DNA of 64,000 nucleotides, from contig CAWJSE010000002.1 of the NCBI GenBank assembly GCA_963845445.1, forward strand, positions 2,666,001 through 2,730,000, read 5' to 3'. The stretch is from JABDBL01 sp963845445 (GTDB lineage Bacteria > Cyanobacteriota > Vampirovibrionia > Obscuribacterales > Obscuribacteraceae). Positions 17,848-27,026 of this stretch are shown in pieces (the first letter of the stretch is position 1; each line of letters begins with the position of its first letter). Made by a program: the position numbers and the translations under genes. The notes beneath the pieces are model-generated. The model was not told the origin of the DNA, did not search any database, and saw only the letters and a program-made list of their open reading frames with translations.

Positions 17848-20142
17848 TCAATGATAGATCTGTCTATATTGATAGTAACTGCTAAAAACTTTGCGAATAT
17901 AATCGCGTGTTTCTCTATAAGGGAAATCTTCCACAAAGTAATCAGGATCGCCCATTTGCAAATTCTGTTTATTTTGAATTTGGCTTTTAACCGCATTTGC
18001 ACCAGCATTATAGCTGGCGACCGCCAAAAGTGCATTGCCATTCAAATCTCTCAGCACAGAGGACAAATATGCACTGCCCAAGTTAATATTTAAGTCCGGA
18101 TCGAAAAGCTGGCTGGTATCAATTATCTTTATGCCTCTACTTTTTGCAATGCTGATTGCAGTAGCTGGCATCAATTGACATAGACCCAGTGCCTTGGCGC
18201 TACTCACTGCCCGTGCTTCATAACGCGATTCTTCTCTTATCAAAGCATGCAAAATAAACGGATCTGAAATATCCGCGCTTCTACAATAATTCATGATTTC
18301 TCTATTGTAAAGCAATGGATATGAATATTGCCACAGTAAACTATAATCGGCTAGTCTGGATGTGTCTTTTATCGCGCTTTGTTCTTGTAAGTCTTTAGCA
18401 GCAGTGTTAATAGCTGCCATTGCTTGTTTTGTTTTACCCTCTAACCAAACAGTCACTTCTACCGGCAAATCAAAATTTTGAGCCAGTATCTCATCATATT
18501 GCTTTAAATAGATGAGCTCTTTAACAGTATCTTTTTCTCCTATTTGTAGGCTTTCAACAATAGTTTTTGGCGGTGGCCAATCCCACTGTTGATTGTCCAT
18601 TCGAGCCATAGTTTGCAATTCAAAATAATTATCCTTACTGCCATTTTTTAGGCAAACATATCTAGCTTGGGCTCTTTGTCCATAATAATTTGTAGGGTAC
18701 AATTCGTGATTTTGCTGATAGTAGATGGCTGCTTGTTGTTTATTGGAAACCGCTTCACTGAGCTTACCTGCCCAAAACAAAAAGCGTGGTGCTAACTTCG
18801 AACCATTATATTTTTTTGCTGCAGCGGAACACCAGTTACCAATGGCAATCAGCGATTTGCCTTTGCTTTGTCTGATTCTCTGCCAAAATATGCGCCACTG
18901 AGCGTCCGGTGCATAAACTGAACGTGGATAAGAAGTCACTATTTGTTGATAGTAATCTAGAGCTTGAGACAGATTACTTCTTATTCCGAGATTCCAAATA
19001 ACTTCATCCTTATTATTAACCTTAGACTTATACAATTTCTGCCATAAATCAAAAGCGCTTTGCTTGCTTAATTTTTCGCTCAGCTCTTTGCAGAAGGGTA
19101 AATAACGCTGATCCATCGGATAAAGCGCAATCGCCTGAAACAATTTTTCTTGAGCAAACTTGGTTTGTCCAAGTTCTAAAAAACAACGGGCTATTTCAAA
19201 ATTATGTTTTTCCGGATTAGCCTTTAGCCAATAGTTGAGTGCGGCTTTATATTGACCATTAGCAAAATAGGCATTGGCAATTATTGCGAATTTATCTGGA
19301 CTGACAAAATTATGCTCTAATTTGCTTATAATGCCCAATTTATCCAATATATCGGCAGCAAAGCGGCCCGCAGGGCTCTTTTGAAGATATTCAAAATAAT
19401 AGAGTAAGGCTGTTTTTAATTGAGCGCGATAATCCAGACTAACATTATTGTTTTGTTGCCCATTACCTTGCAATTTATATTCTTTATCAAATTGGTTATA
19501 GGCAAGCGTTCCGAGATAATACCCTGAACCAAGAGCATAGTTGGTATCCGGAAAATCAATACGTATTTTCTTGAATGCCTCAACAGCATTATCGACTTGA
19601 TTGGTTCTTAAATAGGACTGCGCAAGACCATATCGAACAGCAGCTATCGTGCTTTGCTCGCCAGCTCCTCTAAGCAGATCATTAAATACTTGCCGTACAA
19701 TTTTTTCGTCACCCAATATAGTTGCAATCTCACTTATATGCCAAAGGGAATTGGTCCGTAAAGCAGGAATTGTCTTTGACTGATCTAATAAAGCAATGAT
19801 TTCCTTACATTTTTGCTTTTTTTGTATTTGATCGACCTGTCTATCTTTGTTTATGGACTGCTGATAAAGCCTGGCCAGCATATATGCGGCTTCCGAGCGT
19901 TCTGCGCTGGACAGATTTGCCTGGACCAATACATGCTCCAAAGCCACCGATCGCTGCTCTCCGTTAAGTTCATCATAATCTTGCAGCACTTCATCGAGAG
20001 AAACATGCTCTTTCTGCAAGTCTTTCGGCAGTGTCGATAATTGCTGATTCTCGGTTACGTTGCTTATGGACTTCTTATTTTCGCTGACACAGGCGCTACA
20101 GAATATAATTGCCACAAAAGCGCTAATTAAAAAATGCCTCAA
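17848..20142 (-). CDS. Soluble lytic murein transglycosylase-like lipoprotein
   Basis: A 764-residue protein that would cleave glycan strands of peptidoglycan with 1,6-anhydro ends. A signal segment ending FCSAC (about residues 13-18) suggests a lipoprotein. A long superhelical region of TPR-like helical repeats (about 60-590) resembles the Slt70 U and L domains. The C-terminal SLT domain holds the catalytic Glu in REESRYEA (E638 by Slt70 comparison), GLCQLMPATA and ASYNAGANAV. The length is close to Slt70-type proteins with an extra N-terminal part. Confidence 0.9.
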   Translation of the reverse strand: MRHFLISAFVAIIFCSACVSENKKSISNVTENQQLSTLPKDLQKEHVSLDEVLQDYDELNGEQRSVALEHVLVQANLSSAERSEAAYMLARLYQQSINKDRQVDQIQKKQKCKEIIALLDQSKTIPALRTNSLWHISEIATILGDEKIVRQVFNDLLRGAGEQSTIAAVRYGLAQSYLRTNQVDNAVEAFKKIRIDFPDTNYALGSGYYLGTLAYNQFDKEYKLQGNGQQNNNVSLDYRAQLKTALLYYFEYLQKSPAGRFAADILDKLGIISKLEHNFVSPDKFAIIANAYFANGQYKAALNYWLKANPEKHNFEIARCFLELGQTKFAQEKLFQAIALYPMDQRYLPFCKELSEKLSKQSAFDLWQKLYKSKVNNKDEVIWNLGIRSNLSQALDYYQQIVTSYPRSVYAPDAQWRIFWQRIRQSKGKSLIAIGNWCSAAAKKYNGSKLAPRFLFWAGKLSEAVSNKQQAAIYYQQNHELYPTNYYGQRAQARYVCLKNGSKDNYFELQTMARMDNQQWDWPPPKTIVESLQIGEKDTVKELIYLKQYDEILAQNFDLPVEVTVWLEGKTKQAMAAINTAAKDLQEQSAIKDTSRLADYSLLWQYSYPLLYNREIMNYCRSADISDPFILHALIREESRYEARAVSSAKALGLCQLMPATAISIAKSRGIKIIDTSQLFDPDLNINLGSAYLSSVLRDLNGNALLAVASYNAGANAVKSQIQNKQNLQMGDPDYFVEDFPYRETRDYIRKVFSSYYQYRQIYH

Positions 20143-20349
20143 AGCCCTAATCCATAACTACGGTAAGCGAATCCCACAAATTCCTTTATATTTTTGCCCG
20201 AAATTGGTGGCCCCAGGGCTAATTGTGTTTAATCCTTTAGCAATTATGCTTTACGCAATGCCTTTTTTGCTCAGCAATTCTCTATAACTATCAGAAATCA
20301 TAACTAGTTAGCACTTGATTTGTAATTCCACTCAATTTAGGTACCAATA

Positions 20350-21957
20350 ATGATCAAGGAAGAAGAGAAACAGTCGCAAGCAAATTCTGCTCATATAACT
20401 AACGCAGATACAATAGCCATTCTCGATTTTGGCGCCCAATATTCGCAATTAATCGCCAGAAGGGTTCGGGAACTAAAAACATTTTCGGAGCTTCTTCCTT
20501 ATAACACGACCGCTAAGAAGCTTCGTGAAATGAAAGTTAAGGGCATAATTTTATCAGGCGGTCCCAACAGCGTTTATGATTCAGGAGCACCTCAAGTTGA
20601 CCCAGAAATCTGGAAATTAGGTGTCCCAATACTGGGTATTTGCTACGGCATGCAATTAATGGCCAGAGATCTTAATGGTCAAGTCGAACCAGCTCAAGTA
20701 AAAGAATATGGCAGAGCCTTGCTGACCATCGTTCACCATGGAAAATTATTTGCTCATCTGGAAGCCGGGATTGAAAGCTGGATGAGCCATGGCGACAGTG
20801 TGGCTACTTTGCCAGCAGGTTTTTGCTTAATTGGCAGCACACAAGCTACCCCTGTGGCTGCTATAGCAGATGAGGAAAGAAATTATTACGGTGTCCAATT
20901 CCATCCTGAAGTAGCTCATACTCAGGGTGGGTTACAAATTCTGCGCAATTTTGTTGTCGATATTTGCCGTAGTGAACAAAATTGGACAATGAAAGAATTT
21001 ATAGATGAGGCAATCGCTGAAGTGCGCAAAAAGGCAGGAGATAAGAGAGTCTTACTTGCTCTTTCTGGAGGAGTCGATAGTTCGACTCTAGCTTTTTTAT
21101 TGCATAAGGCTATCGGCGAAAATTTGGTTTGTATGTTCATAGATCAAGGTTTCATGCGTAAAAATGAGCCCGAATGGTTAGTTGAGACTTTCGAAAGAGA
21201 TTTTAAAATACATGTTCATTACGTTAAAGCGCGCGACCGTTTTTTAGCAAAATTAGCAGGCGTCGTAGACCCCGAAGAAAAACGCAAAGCCATTGGCTCT
21301 GAATTTATTCGTGTATTCGAAGAGGAATCAAAAAAACTGGGGCCTTTTGATTATTTAGCTCAAGGCACGCTATATCCAGATGTTATCGAATCGGCAGGCA
21401 CTCAAATTGATCCTAAAACAGGCGAGCGAGTAGCAGTAAAAATCAAATCTCATCACAATGTCGGGGGACTACCATCAGATTTGAAATTCAAACTGATCGA
21501 ACCTTTCGCCAAATTGTTCAAAGACGAAGTGCGTCTTGTGGCAAAAGAATTGGACGTACCGGAAGGCATACGCGTAAGGCATCCCTTCCCTGGACCGGGT
21601 TTAGCTATACGCGTCCTTGGTGAAGTAACAAAAGAGAGGTTAAAAATACTGCGCGAAGCAGACTGGATAATACGCGAAGAAATCAAAGCTCACGGATTAT
21701 ACAGAAAAGTCTGGCAAATTTTTGGTGTTTTATTACCAACCAAGTCAGTCGGTGTAATGGGCGATCAAAGGACATATCAAAACCAAATCGTTATTAGAGC
21801 AGTTACTTCTGAAGATGGTATGACAGCAGATTGGGCCCGCTTACCTTTCGATTTATTGGAAAAAATTTCTTCTCGCATAGTTAATGAAGTAGCCGGTATA
21901 AACCGCGTCGTTTACGATATAACTTCCAAACCGCCCGCCACTATTGAGTGGGAATGA
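20350..21957 (+). CDS. guaA: GMP synthase (glutamine-hydrolysing)
   Basis: A 535-residue bifunctional enzyme converting XMP to GMP with ATP and glutamine. The N-terminal class I amidotransferase has the nucleophile in GICYGM (C98) and GVQFHPEV for the catalytic His/Glu. The ATP pyrophosphatase part has the PP-loop ALSGGVDSST. The C-terminal dimerisation domain ends TSKPPATIEWE as in other GuaA proteins. The short N-terminal extension before ADTIAILDFG is unusual but small. Its last codons and stop form the first bases of a 51-bp direct repeat (see 21947-22122). Confidence 0.97.
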   Translation: MIKEEEKQSQANSAHITNADTIAILDFGAQYSQLIARRVRELKTFSELLPYNTTAKKLREMKVKGIILSGGPNSVYDSGAPQVDPEIWKLGVPILGICYGMQLMARDLNGQVEPAQVKEYGRALLTIVHHGKLFAHLEAGIESWMSHGDSVATLPAGFCLIGSTQATPVAAIADEERNYYGVQFHPEVAHTQGGLQILRNFVVDICRSEQNWTMKEFIDEAIAEVRKKAGDKRVLLALSGGVDSSTLAFLLHKAIGENLVCMFIDQGFMRKNEPEWLVETFERDFKIHVHYVKARDRFLAKLAGVVDPEEKRKAIGSEFIRVFEEESKKLGPFDYLAQGTLYPDVIESAGTQIDPKTGERVAVKIKSHHNVGGLPSDLKFKLIEPFAKLFKDEVRLVAKELDVPEGIRVRHPFPGPGLAIRVLGEVTKERLKILREADWIIREEIKAHGLYRKVWQIFGVLLPTKSVGVMGDQRTYQNQIVIRAVTSEDGMTADWARLPFDLLEKISSRIVNEVAGINRVVYDITSKPPATIEWE

Positions 21958-22122
21958 AGTTCAGCGTAACGAACGGCGCTGGGGAAGCGGCAGTAGTGTA
22001 GCGTTAATACGCGCGTTGAGCCGAGCAGCGCGAGAGCGAGAGCAGCGCTCATGTTAAGAGTGGGAATGAAGTTCAGCGTAACGAACGGCGCTGGGGAAGC
22101 GGCGGTAGTACAATGAAGTTCA
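21947..22122. repeat. Direct repeat pair after guaA (dispersed repeat, copy C)
   Basis: Two 51-bp units, 21947-21997 and 22059-22109, differ at one base and are 112 bp apart. Each starts AGTGGGAATGAAGTTCAG. The first unit therefore includes the last three guaA codons and its stop. The spacer carries ATACGCGCGTTGAG, also found in the repeat upstream of cpaE (28130s), and a partial third start AATGAAGTTCA is at 22112-22122. The block fills the gap between guaA and the convergent DUF362 gene. Confidence 0.75.
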
Positions 22123-22125
22123 ATC

Positions 22126-23175
22126 CTAACTAGCACCGGCCTGAGACTGTTGGCTCAGCAGTCTTGCAGACATTTCTTTATCTTTCAAATAAGTTAAAGG
22201 GCGCTTGAACTGTATCTTTACCTCGTCAATAGGCACACCGGTTAGCCTGATTTCTGAGAGATCGACATTTCCTATCACTTCACCCGCTACTTGAATATAA
22301 TCCAACTCATCAAGCTCGAAACCCATAATCCGGGCACAAGTAGCATCGACTGCGGCTGGATCTTGTCCCATTATAATCAATCCCATTTGGCGAGCCGTAC
22401 CATTAATTGGACCGTCTCCTTCCATGGCAATAATGGCATCAACTATCGACAAACGCGTTTGCACCAAACGGTTTAAGTCAAGAATACAATGTGAAATCCC
22501 TTTGAAATGGAGAAAGTTTTTTGGATAACCATATTTACGTCCAGGAACAACACCAAATAGATTCTTCATGGCACCGGTCATCCCAACCCAATGATGTGTC
22601 TTCAATTTAGGTAGGCTTATAACAGTATCGGCTTGAACGATTGTTCTCGGTAGAAAATAATGATCAACCCCTGCAAAACTATCTTTCATAGGTACTTTGA
22701 TCACGTCGTCTAAATTCAAATCTATAAAGGGCACTGCCATTTCGTGACAAGCTTTTCCAATTCCAGTGGAAGCTAAAATTGACTCGGTATCTCGCATGTG
22801 ACCCGGTCCTTCAGCAACTGCTATTTTTGCTGCTCCTAAGTAATCAGCTAATTTAACGGCTGCTTTCAAGACTGCTGCATTAGTTGTCACCGGTCTGCCC
22901 GCCGGACATTCAACCATATTTGGCTTCAAAATCACAAATTTACCTTTAAAATCAGCTTTATTCAAAAGGTCAACATTATTTTTCATAATAGAGAACAAAT
23001 CGTCTGCATAAGAATCTGCTCTGAGAATACCGACAGCGGAAGGTGCTGATCGACGTGCCGCTTTTTGCCCTTCACTCGGCTTAGGCAATTTTGTCACTAT
23101 AGAGGATGAATTAGCGCATGCCCCAAGTGTCAAAGAAGCAATGGTAGCCTTCAGAAATGAGCGTCTTTCAATCAT
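22126..23175 (-). CDS. DUF362 domain protein, exported (Tat-like signal)
   Basis: A 349-residue DUF362 protein. The N-terminus ERRSFLKATIASL looks like a twin-arginine signal, followed by a Cys in LGACANSS that could serve as a lipobox. DUF362 features include KPNMVECPAGRPVTTNAAVL, VAEGPGHMRDTES and SLPKLKTHHWVGMTGAMKNLFG. Some DUF362 proteins carry an iron-sulfur ferredoxin domain; no CxxCxxC cluster is seen here. It follows the prenyltransferase-repeat gene by one base, so the two are likely one operon. Function of the family is not known. Confidence 0.85.
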   Translation of the reverse strand: MIERRSFLKATIASLTLGACANSSSIVTKLPKPSEGQKAARRSAPSAVGILRADSYADDLFSIMKNNVDLLNKADFKGKFVILKPNMVECPAGRPVTTNAAVLKAAVKLADYLGAAKIAVAEGPGHMRDTESILASTGIGKACHEMAVPFIDLNLDDVIKVPMKDSFAGVDHYFLPRTIVQADTVISLPKLKTHHWVGMTGAMKNLFGVVPGRKYGYPKNFLHFKGISHCILDLNRLVQTRLSIVDAIIAMEGDGPINGTARQMGLIIMGQDPAAVDATCARIMGFELDELDYIQVAGEVIGNVDLSEIRLTGVPIDEVKIQFKRPLTYLKDKEMSARLLSQQSQAGAS

Positions 23176-23176
23176 A

Positions 23177-24117
23177 TCATTCTGATATCCTTTTAAATGG
23201 GTTGGTACCGTTTATGGTATCGAGGGCTAATAACGAAAGCGCTGTGACAAAATAATTCATGCCAAAGCCACCATCTTCTTTCTGTAATTTCAATAATAAA
23301 TCTATCTCTTTTTGACATTCATAGTTGTAAGCGTTCAACGCTAAAATGGTCCAAGCAAGAGACATTGCAGAAGGTTCCTGATGCGAAATTTTACTTAGAT
23401 AATCTAAAGCAGCTTGCACTTTATGATCCATAGACATATCAATAAGCGCCAAGAGAGCTTCAGCTGTGGTGACAATATAAGGTTGATAAAATTGTCCAAG
23501 ACAATAGAACGCGCCATGATTCCAACCACCATCGCGGCAAGAGTGTTCTAACAAAAACTTATTGGCATGATAAACAACCGGCGCAGCCAAATCTTCTTTT
23601 ATCAATTCTGGCAATTTAAAAGCCATGAGACTATAAGCTGTGGGCTCTATCCAGTTATGACACCCGGCTGTCCAAGGCCAGCCTCTTCCATAATGTAAGC
23701 TTTTAGGACCTTGTAAAAGAAGATACATAAGTCTCATTACTGGCGGCAAAAAATCGGTGCGCGAGTTTAACAAATAGTGAAAGGCATCTGACAAAACTCG
23801 TCTTATTTGCTCAGCATCAAAATATTGTCTTTGATAAGAGCAAACAATTCTTATAGCCAATGTAGCCGGACCAGAAGTCCAGTCGGACTTCCCTAAATCA
23901 GGAGCAGTAGACCAACCACCATCCTTATTCTGGCTGGCTATTAAAAAATCAATAGCTTTTTTTGCTAATAATGGTTGTTTGCGACAAATCGCTATCGCCG
24001 CCCACGAGGTAGCTTCAACAGATGCATCTTGACTAGGTAAAAAGAATAAGGACAGGCACCATCCCTAAGAGCAGCCGCCAAAAAGATTTCAGTTTTAGAT
24101 AACTGCTCTGCAATCAT
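23177..24117 (-). CDS. Prenyltransferase/squalene-cyclase-repeat protein, frameshifted
   Basis: An alpha-alpha-barrel repeat protein with QW-like motifs (DGGWSTAP, DGGWNHGAFY, DGGFGMNYF), as in squalene-hopene cyclase or prenyltransferase beta subunits. It is about 313 residues, too short for a full cyclase, and lacks a DXDD motif. I extend it beyond the open frame from 23860: the same frame runs upstream to about 24040, and an ATG at 24117 gives MIAEQLSKTEIFLAAALRDG. Adding one T (A on the plus strand, run at 24039-24043) joins the two as YSFLPSQDASVEATSW. A consensus error is likely. Function unknown. Confidence 0.7.
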
Positions 24118-24856
24118 AGTAACCAGTGTAACTGATTATTTGTTGAAGCGACGCTGAGGCGCTGCCTAAGTGACACCACATTCTTTGCTGCCCTGGCTAG
24201 CGCAAGTTGCTTAGCAATTAAAACAGAACCTATTGGGAAACTGTGTCCTGCAAATACTAAAAACTGAGTTTGACTAGTCTAGCTTTTCGTTTCAACCATG
24301 GATCACTATTTAAAGTAGGCAGAATCGGTTTAATCTCAGCCGACCAAATTTAGCAGGTCTAGTCATGCATACTCAAATTTGTCTTATTTGAATTTCATTT
24401 CTCATGATGATTTCCAAAATATTCGTGAGAAATTTTATGAATTATTTATCATAATCGCTCCATTATTGACAGGAGTGGATTCGTGGCCAGCGGTGCAAAA
24501 CCGGGTATAGGTTATTTTCTTTGCTCTTACTCTCTATCGTTAATCTTTGACCGCCTAAGATTAAGAGCACTTCCAAAAATTAAAATTGCTCCTTTCATCT
24601 TGGCGTTTGTTGATTCAGGGGGTAGTATAGAAATATCAACCTTTTATTCAGATTCACTTTAAATTACCAAGGTTGGTAGTGAATAAATTTGGGAAATCTC
24701 TCTTGTTCTATTTTTGTTGCTCTTAAAGTTACTATTTCTTGGTTTTAAAATTTTTTCCAAAATCAAACCTGTCGGTCTTAGAATCGGGTTTTGATAATTA
24801 GGTTGGTAGTTGAGCAGAATCCGGATTATTAATACGGATATTTTTAGGAGGTTACT
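24118..24856. promoter_or_regulatory. Long leader region upstream of the Flp pilin
   Basis: About 740 bp without a convincing gene. It holds an 11-bp direct repeat AGGTTGGTAGT at 24670-24680 and 24800-24810, a 21-nt dyad at 24819-24839, a TTGACA at 24466-24471 without a clear matching -10, and the Shine-Dalgarno AGGAGG at 24846-24851. The size and the repeats suggest a regulated promoter or a leader RNA for the pilin, but no known riboswitch could be recognised. Confidence 0.4.
24819..24839. promoter_or_regulatory. Dyad directly upstream of the pilin ribosome binding site
   Basis: ATCCGGATTA-T-TAATACGGAT is a near-perfect palindrome: nine of ten base pairs match around the central T at 24829. 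It is followed at once by TTTTT (24841-24845) and then AGGAGG. It could be an operator or, as RNA, a small hairpin with a U run acting as an attenuator just before the start of the pilin. Confidence 0.5.
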
Positions 24857-25051
24857 ATGTTAACAGGTATACTAAAACGCTTTATAAGCGATGAGTCAGG
24901 ACAGGGTATTACAGAATACGGTGCCATTTTGGCATTCGTTGCACTGTTAATCGCTGTAGTATTTGGAGCTGCACACGGAACATTACAGAACGCCATCAGC
25001 GCAGCATTCGGCAACGTAGCATCTAATTTGAACTCATTAAATGCATCCTGA
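24857..25051 (+). CDS. flp: Flp/Fap-type IVb major pilin
   Basis: A 64-residue class IVb prepilin. The short leader ends in SGQG and is followed by ITEYGAILAFVALLIAVVFG, the Flp motif with Glu and Tyr just after the cleavage site, then a hydrophobic helix and a short polar tail. Processing would be by the A24 peptidase encoded at 33494-34063. A strong AGGAGG at 24846-24851, six bases from the ATG, suits high expression. It is the first gene of the Tad locus but is separated by 600 bp from cpaB. Confidence 0.93.
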   Translation: MLTGILKRFISDESGQGITEYGAILAFVALLIAVVFGAAHGTLQNAISAAFGNVASNLNSLNAS

Positions 25052-25310
25052 TCTGTAGCGATCGTAGACAATTTGGGGAAGCTCAGACTGCGCAAGCAGT
25101 TTGAGCATTCTCAAACTAAATCTAATTCCAATTTTTACTTAATATTCTTTTTTAGTCCAAGGCTGCGGTTCTTTTAAGGTAATGACTTTAGTCACTATAC
25201 GGTGCCATATTTAACAATGTGGTCTGTAGATTGACTTATTGATGCAGCTCGATCTGCTGCATTCTGCCATCATAAAAAATTTGGGGTTACTAACATTTGG
25301 GTTATGGTGG

Positions 25311-25344
25311 CAATATGGGGAAGGTGAAAGCCTTCCCTATATTG
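25311..25344 (+). other. Hairpin between pilin and first cpaB
   Basis: CAATATGGGGAAGG (25311-25324) pairs with CCTTCCCTATATTG (25331-25344), 13 Watson-Crick pairs plus one G-U, with a TGAAAG loop. No long T run follows. It could protect the 3' end of the short pilin mRNA or separate pilin expression from the downstream operon. The rest of the 25052-25669 gap holds no gene I can support. Confidence 0.6.
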
Positions 25345-25541
25345 TTGGTACGATAAACAACCGTCTTTCCTATTTCATACTGGTATTAATCTTCATCAAA
25401 AGCATCAGAAATATTAAAATTTCCCCCTTACAAACGCGTTTGCGACCGGCTGATAATTAAATTTAGACTGCCTTAGTAAGAAACAATTAGCTCTTTGGGT
25501 ATGTAGGTTTACAGTTAAAGCCCGCCTCCCCATATTCATAT

Positions 25542-25571
25542 TTGCTTTGAAAAATAATTTAGCGGCACAAT
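25542..25571 (+). promoter_or_regulatory. Candidate promoter of cpaB copy 1
   Basis: TTGCTT (25542-25547), an 18-bp gap and CACAAT (25566-25571) lie about 100 bp before the start. The same block, TTTGAAAA-TAATTTAGCGGCA-AATG, recurs at 26900-26929 before the second cpaB at nearly the same distance, which supports a conserved regulatory element. The -10 match is imperfect. Confidence 0.45.
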
Positions 25572-25669
25572 GAGAACCATTCAGACAATATACCAATGAA
25601 AATTGGTGCATTTGCCTTGAAACTTCATGGCTACTTTGGTAAACAGCTTATTAAAAATGAGGAAAGCTA

Positions 25670-26608
25670 ATGAATCCTTTAAGAGCTTTAGTATTGCAAC
25701 TCTCAAGAATACCAATTGGTCTGTTACTGGTCATGATCATAGTATTAGCAGGGGTAATCGCCACGGGTGTGACTACCATTATCAATGACTTACAAACAAA
25801 GTTAAAAAATCAACAGGATGAATTCTTGCTACAGGCTAATGCTACCGGCAAGGCGGTTTATGCTATTCATGATATTGCCGAAGGACAACCAATTCCAGGC
25901 GATGCTCTTGAAGAAAAGGAAATTCAAAAGAGTAAAATCCCTGAAGATGCTATTGCATCAATCGGTCTTGCCATTGGGCGTCTCACAAAATATGGTATCT
26001 TCGCAGGCCAGATTGTCTCTCAGCACGATCTTGCACCACAAGGTATATCTTTGGGTTTTGAATCCAAGCTCAGAGAAGGCATGAGAGCGGTAGCCTTCGG
26101 TATAGATAACAATTCCGGTGTTTCTGGTTTTGTTACCCCAGATAGCCATGTTGACATAGTGGCCATGGTTGGCACCGGGGCCGATACTAAAGCTTCGGCA
26201 ATTTTATCGGACGTCGAGATTATAGCCGTCGGCCAATCATATCAAAAGAGTCCTGGTCAAACTGCTGCAATGCCTTCTAGTTCAGTTACGGTAAGTGTTT
26301 CAACAGAGGATACTACGAAATTGATTAAAGCAATAAGCGCTAGCAAGCTTTATCTAGCACTGAGAAGCTCCAAAGATCACTCACCAGTAGCAACTGTAGA
26401 TGTGACGTCTATGTTTCCAGCTCCTTCAGGACCCGGTTGTCCTGTGCCTTCTATCACTGCTCTTGAACCACCCGTGCTGCACGCTCCGGATTTGGGTGCT
26501 GGTATGCCAGACGCAACAAACCCGGCTGCTCGATCACCCGTGCCTCAATATGAGATAGAAGTTTGGTCCGGTAGTAAGAAGGATGTATTAACCTTTCCTG
26601 GTGGTTAA
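25670..26608 (+). CDS. cpaB: Flp pilus assembly protein CpaB/RcpC, copy 1
   Basis: A 312-residue CpaB/RcpC protein of the Tad pilus, thought to sit in the periplasm and work with the secretin. One N-terminal membrane segment (about 15-36) is followed by an SAF domain (about 55-110, VYAIHDIAEGQPIPGDALEE) and a RcpC-like domain (about 120-245) with GMRAVAFGIDNNSGVSGFVTPDSHVDI. The C-terminus is Pro/Ala-rich and ends in EIEVWSGSKKDVLTFPGG. It is a close tandem paralogue of the next gene, duplicated together with its upstream element. Confidence 0.92.
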   Translation: MNPLRALVLQLSRIPIGLLLVMIIVLAGVIATGVTTIINDLQTKLKNQQDEFLLQANATGKAVYAIHDIAEGQPIPGDALEEKEIQKSKIPEDAIASIGLAIGRLTKYGIFAGQIVSQHDLAPQGISLGFESKLREGMRAVAFGIDNNSGVSGFVTPDSHVDIVAMVGTGADTKASAILSDVEIIAVGQSYQKSPGQTAAMPSSSVTVSVSTEDTTKLIKAISASKLYLALRSSKDHSPVATVDVTSMFPAPSGPGCPVPSITALEPPVLHAPDLGAGMPDATNPAARSPVPQYEIEVWSGSKKDVLTFPGG

Positions 26609-26899
26609 GTCGATGATTGATTAAGTGCGTTCCCGCGAATGGTTAATTCCCTTCAGTCGAAAATTAATACTTAGAACTGGGAAGCACTATTTTCAACAAT
26701 ATGGCCCGCTGTAAATTCATATATAAGGATTGAGTTTAATCAGACTGATAACTCTACTAAAATCAATTGCACCTCTTTTCCTAAGACCTATTTAGCTTAC
26801 AGGAAATGTCGATTCGGGATTAAATTGATATTTCTGTGGCAAATAGTAATTAGGTTTACAGATTTAAGCTAGGAAATTTGGCCTAACTATGCTGCACAA

Positions 26900-26929
26900 T
26901 TGCTTTGAAAACTAATTTAGCGGCATAAT
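26900..26929 (+). promoter_or_regulatory. Candidate promoter of cpaB copy 2
   Basis: TTGCTT (26900-26905), an 18-bp gap and CATAAT (26924-26929), about 98 bp before the start of the second cpaB. It repeats the element upstream of copy 1 with only a few differences, while the DNA around it has diverged. The -10 is one base from TATAAT. Confidence 0.5.
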
Positions 26930-27026
26930 GGGAATGATATGGATAATACATTTATGAAGTTTGGTTTGTTGGCTAGAATACTTATCACTGTTTAGATAAA
27001 AGTTTGAGAAAAAAGGGGGAAACCTA

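Noticed and set aside
24466..24520. TTGACA and nearby GC-rich bases as a promoter or c-di-GMP-type riboswitch before the pilin
   Set aside because: No -10 at proper distance, and the conserved core of known c-di-GMP riboswitches was not found.
25239..25460. Open frame of 73 residues between pilin and cpaB
   Set aside because: No ribosome binding site or family resemblance, and it runs through the stem-loop at 25311-25344.
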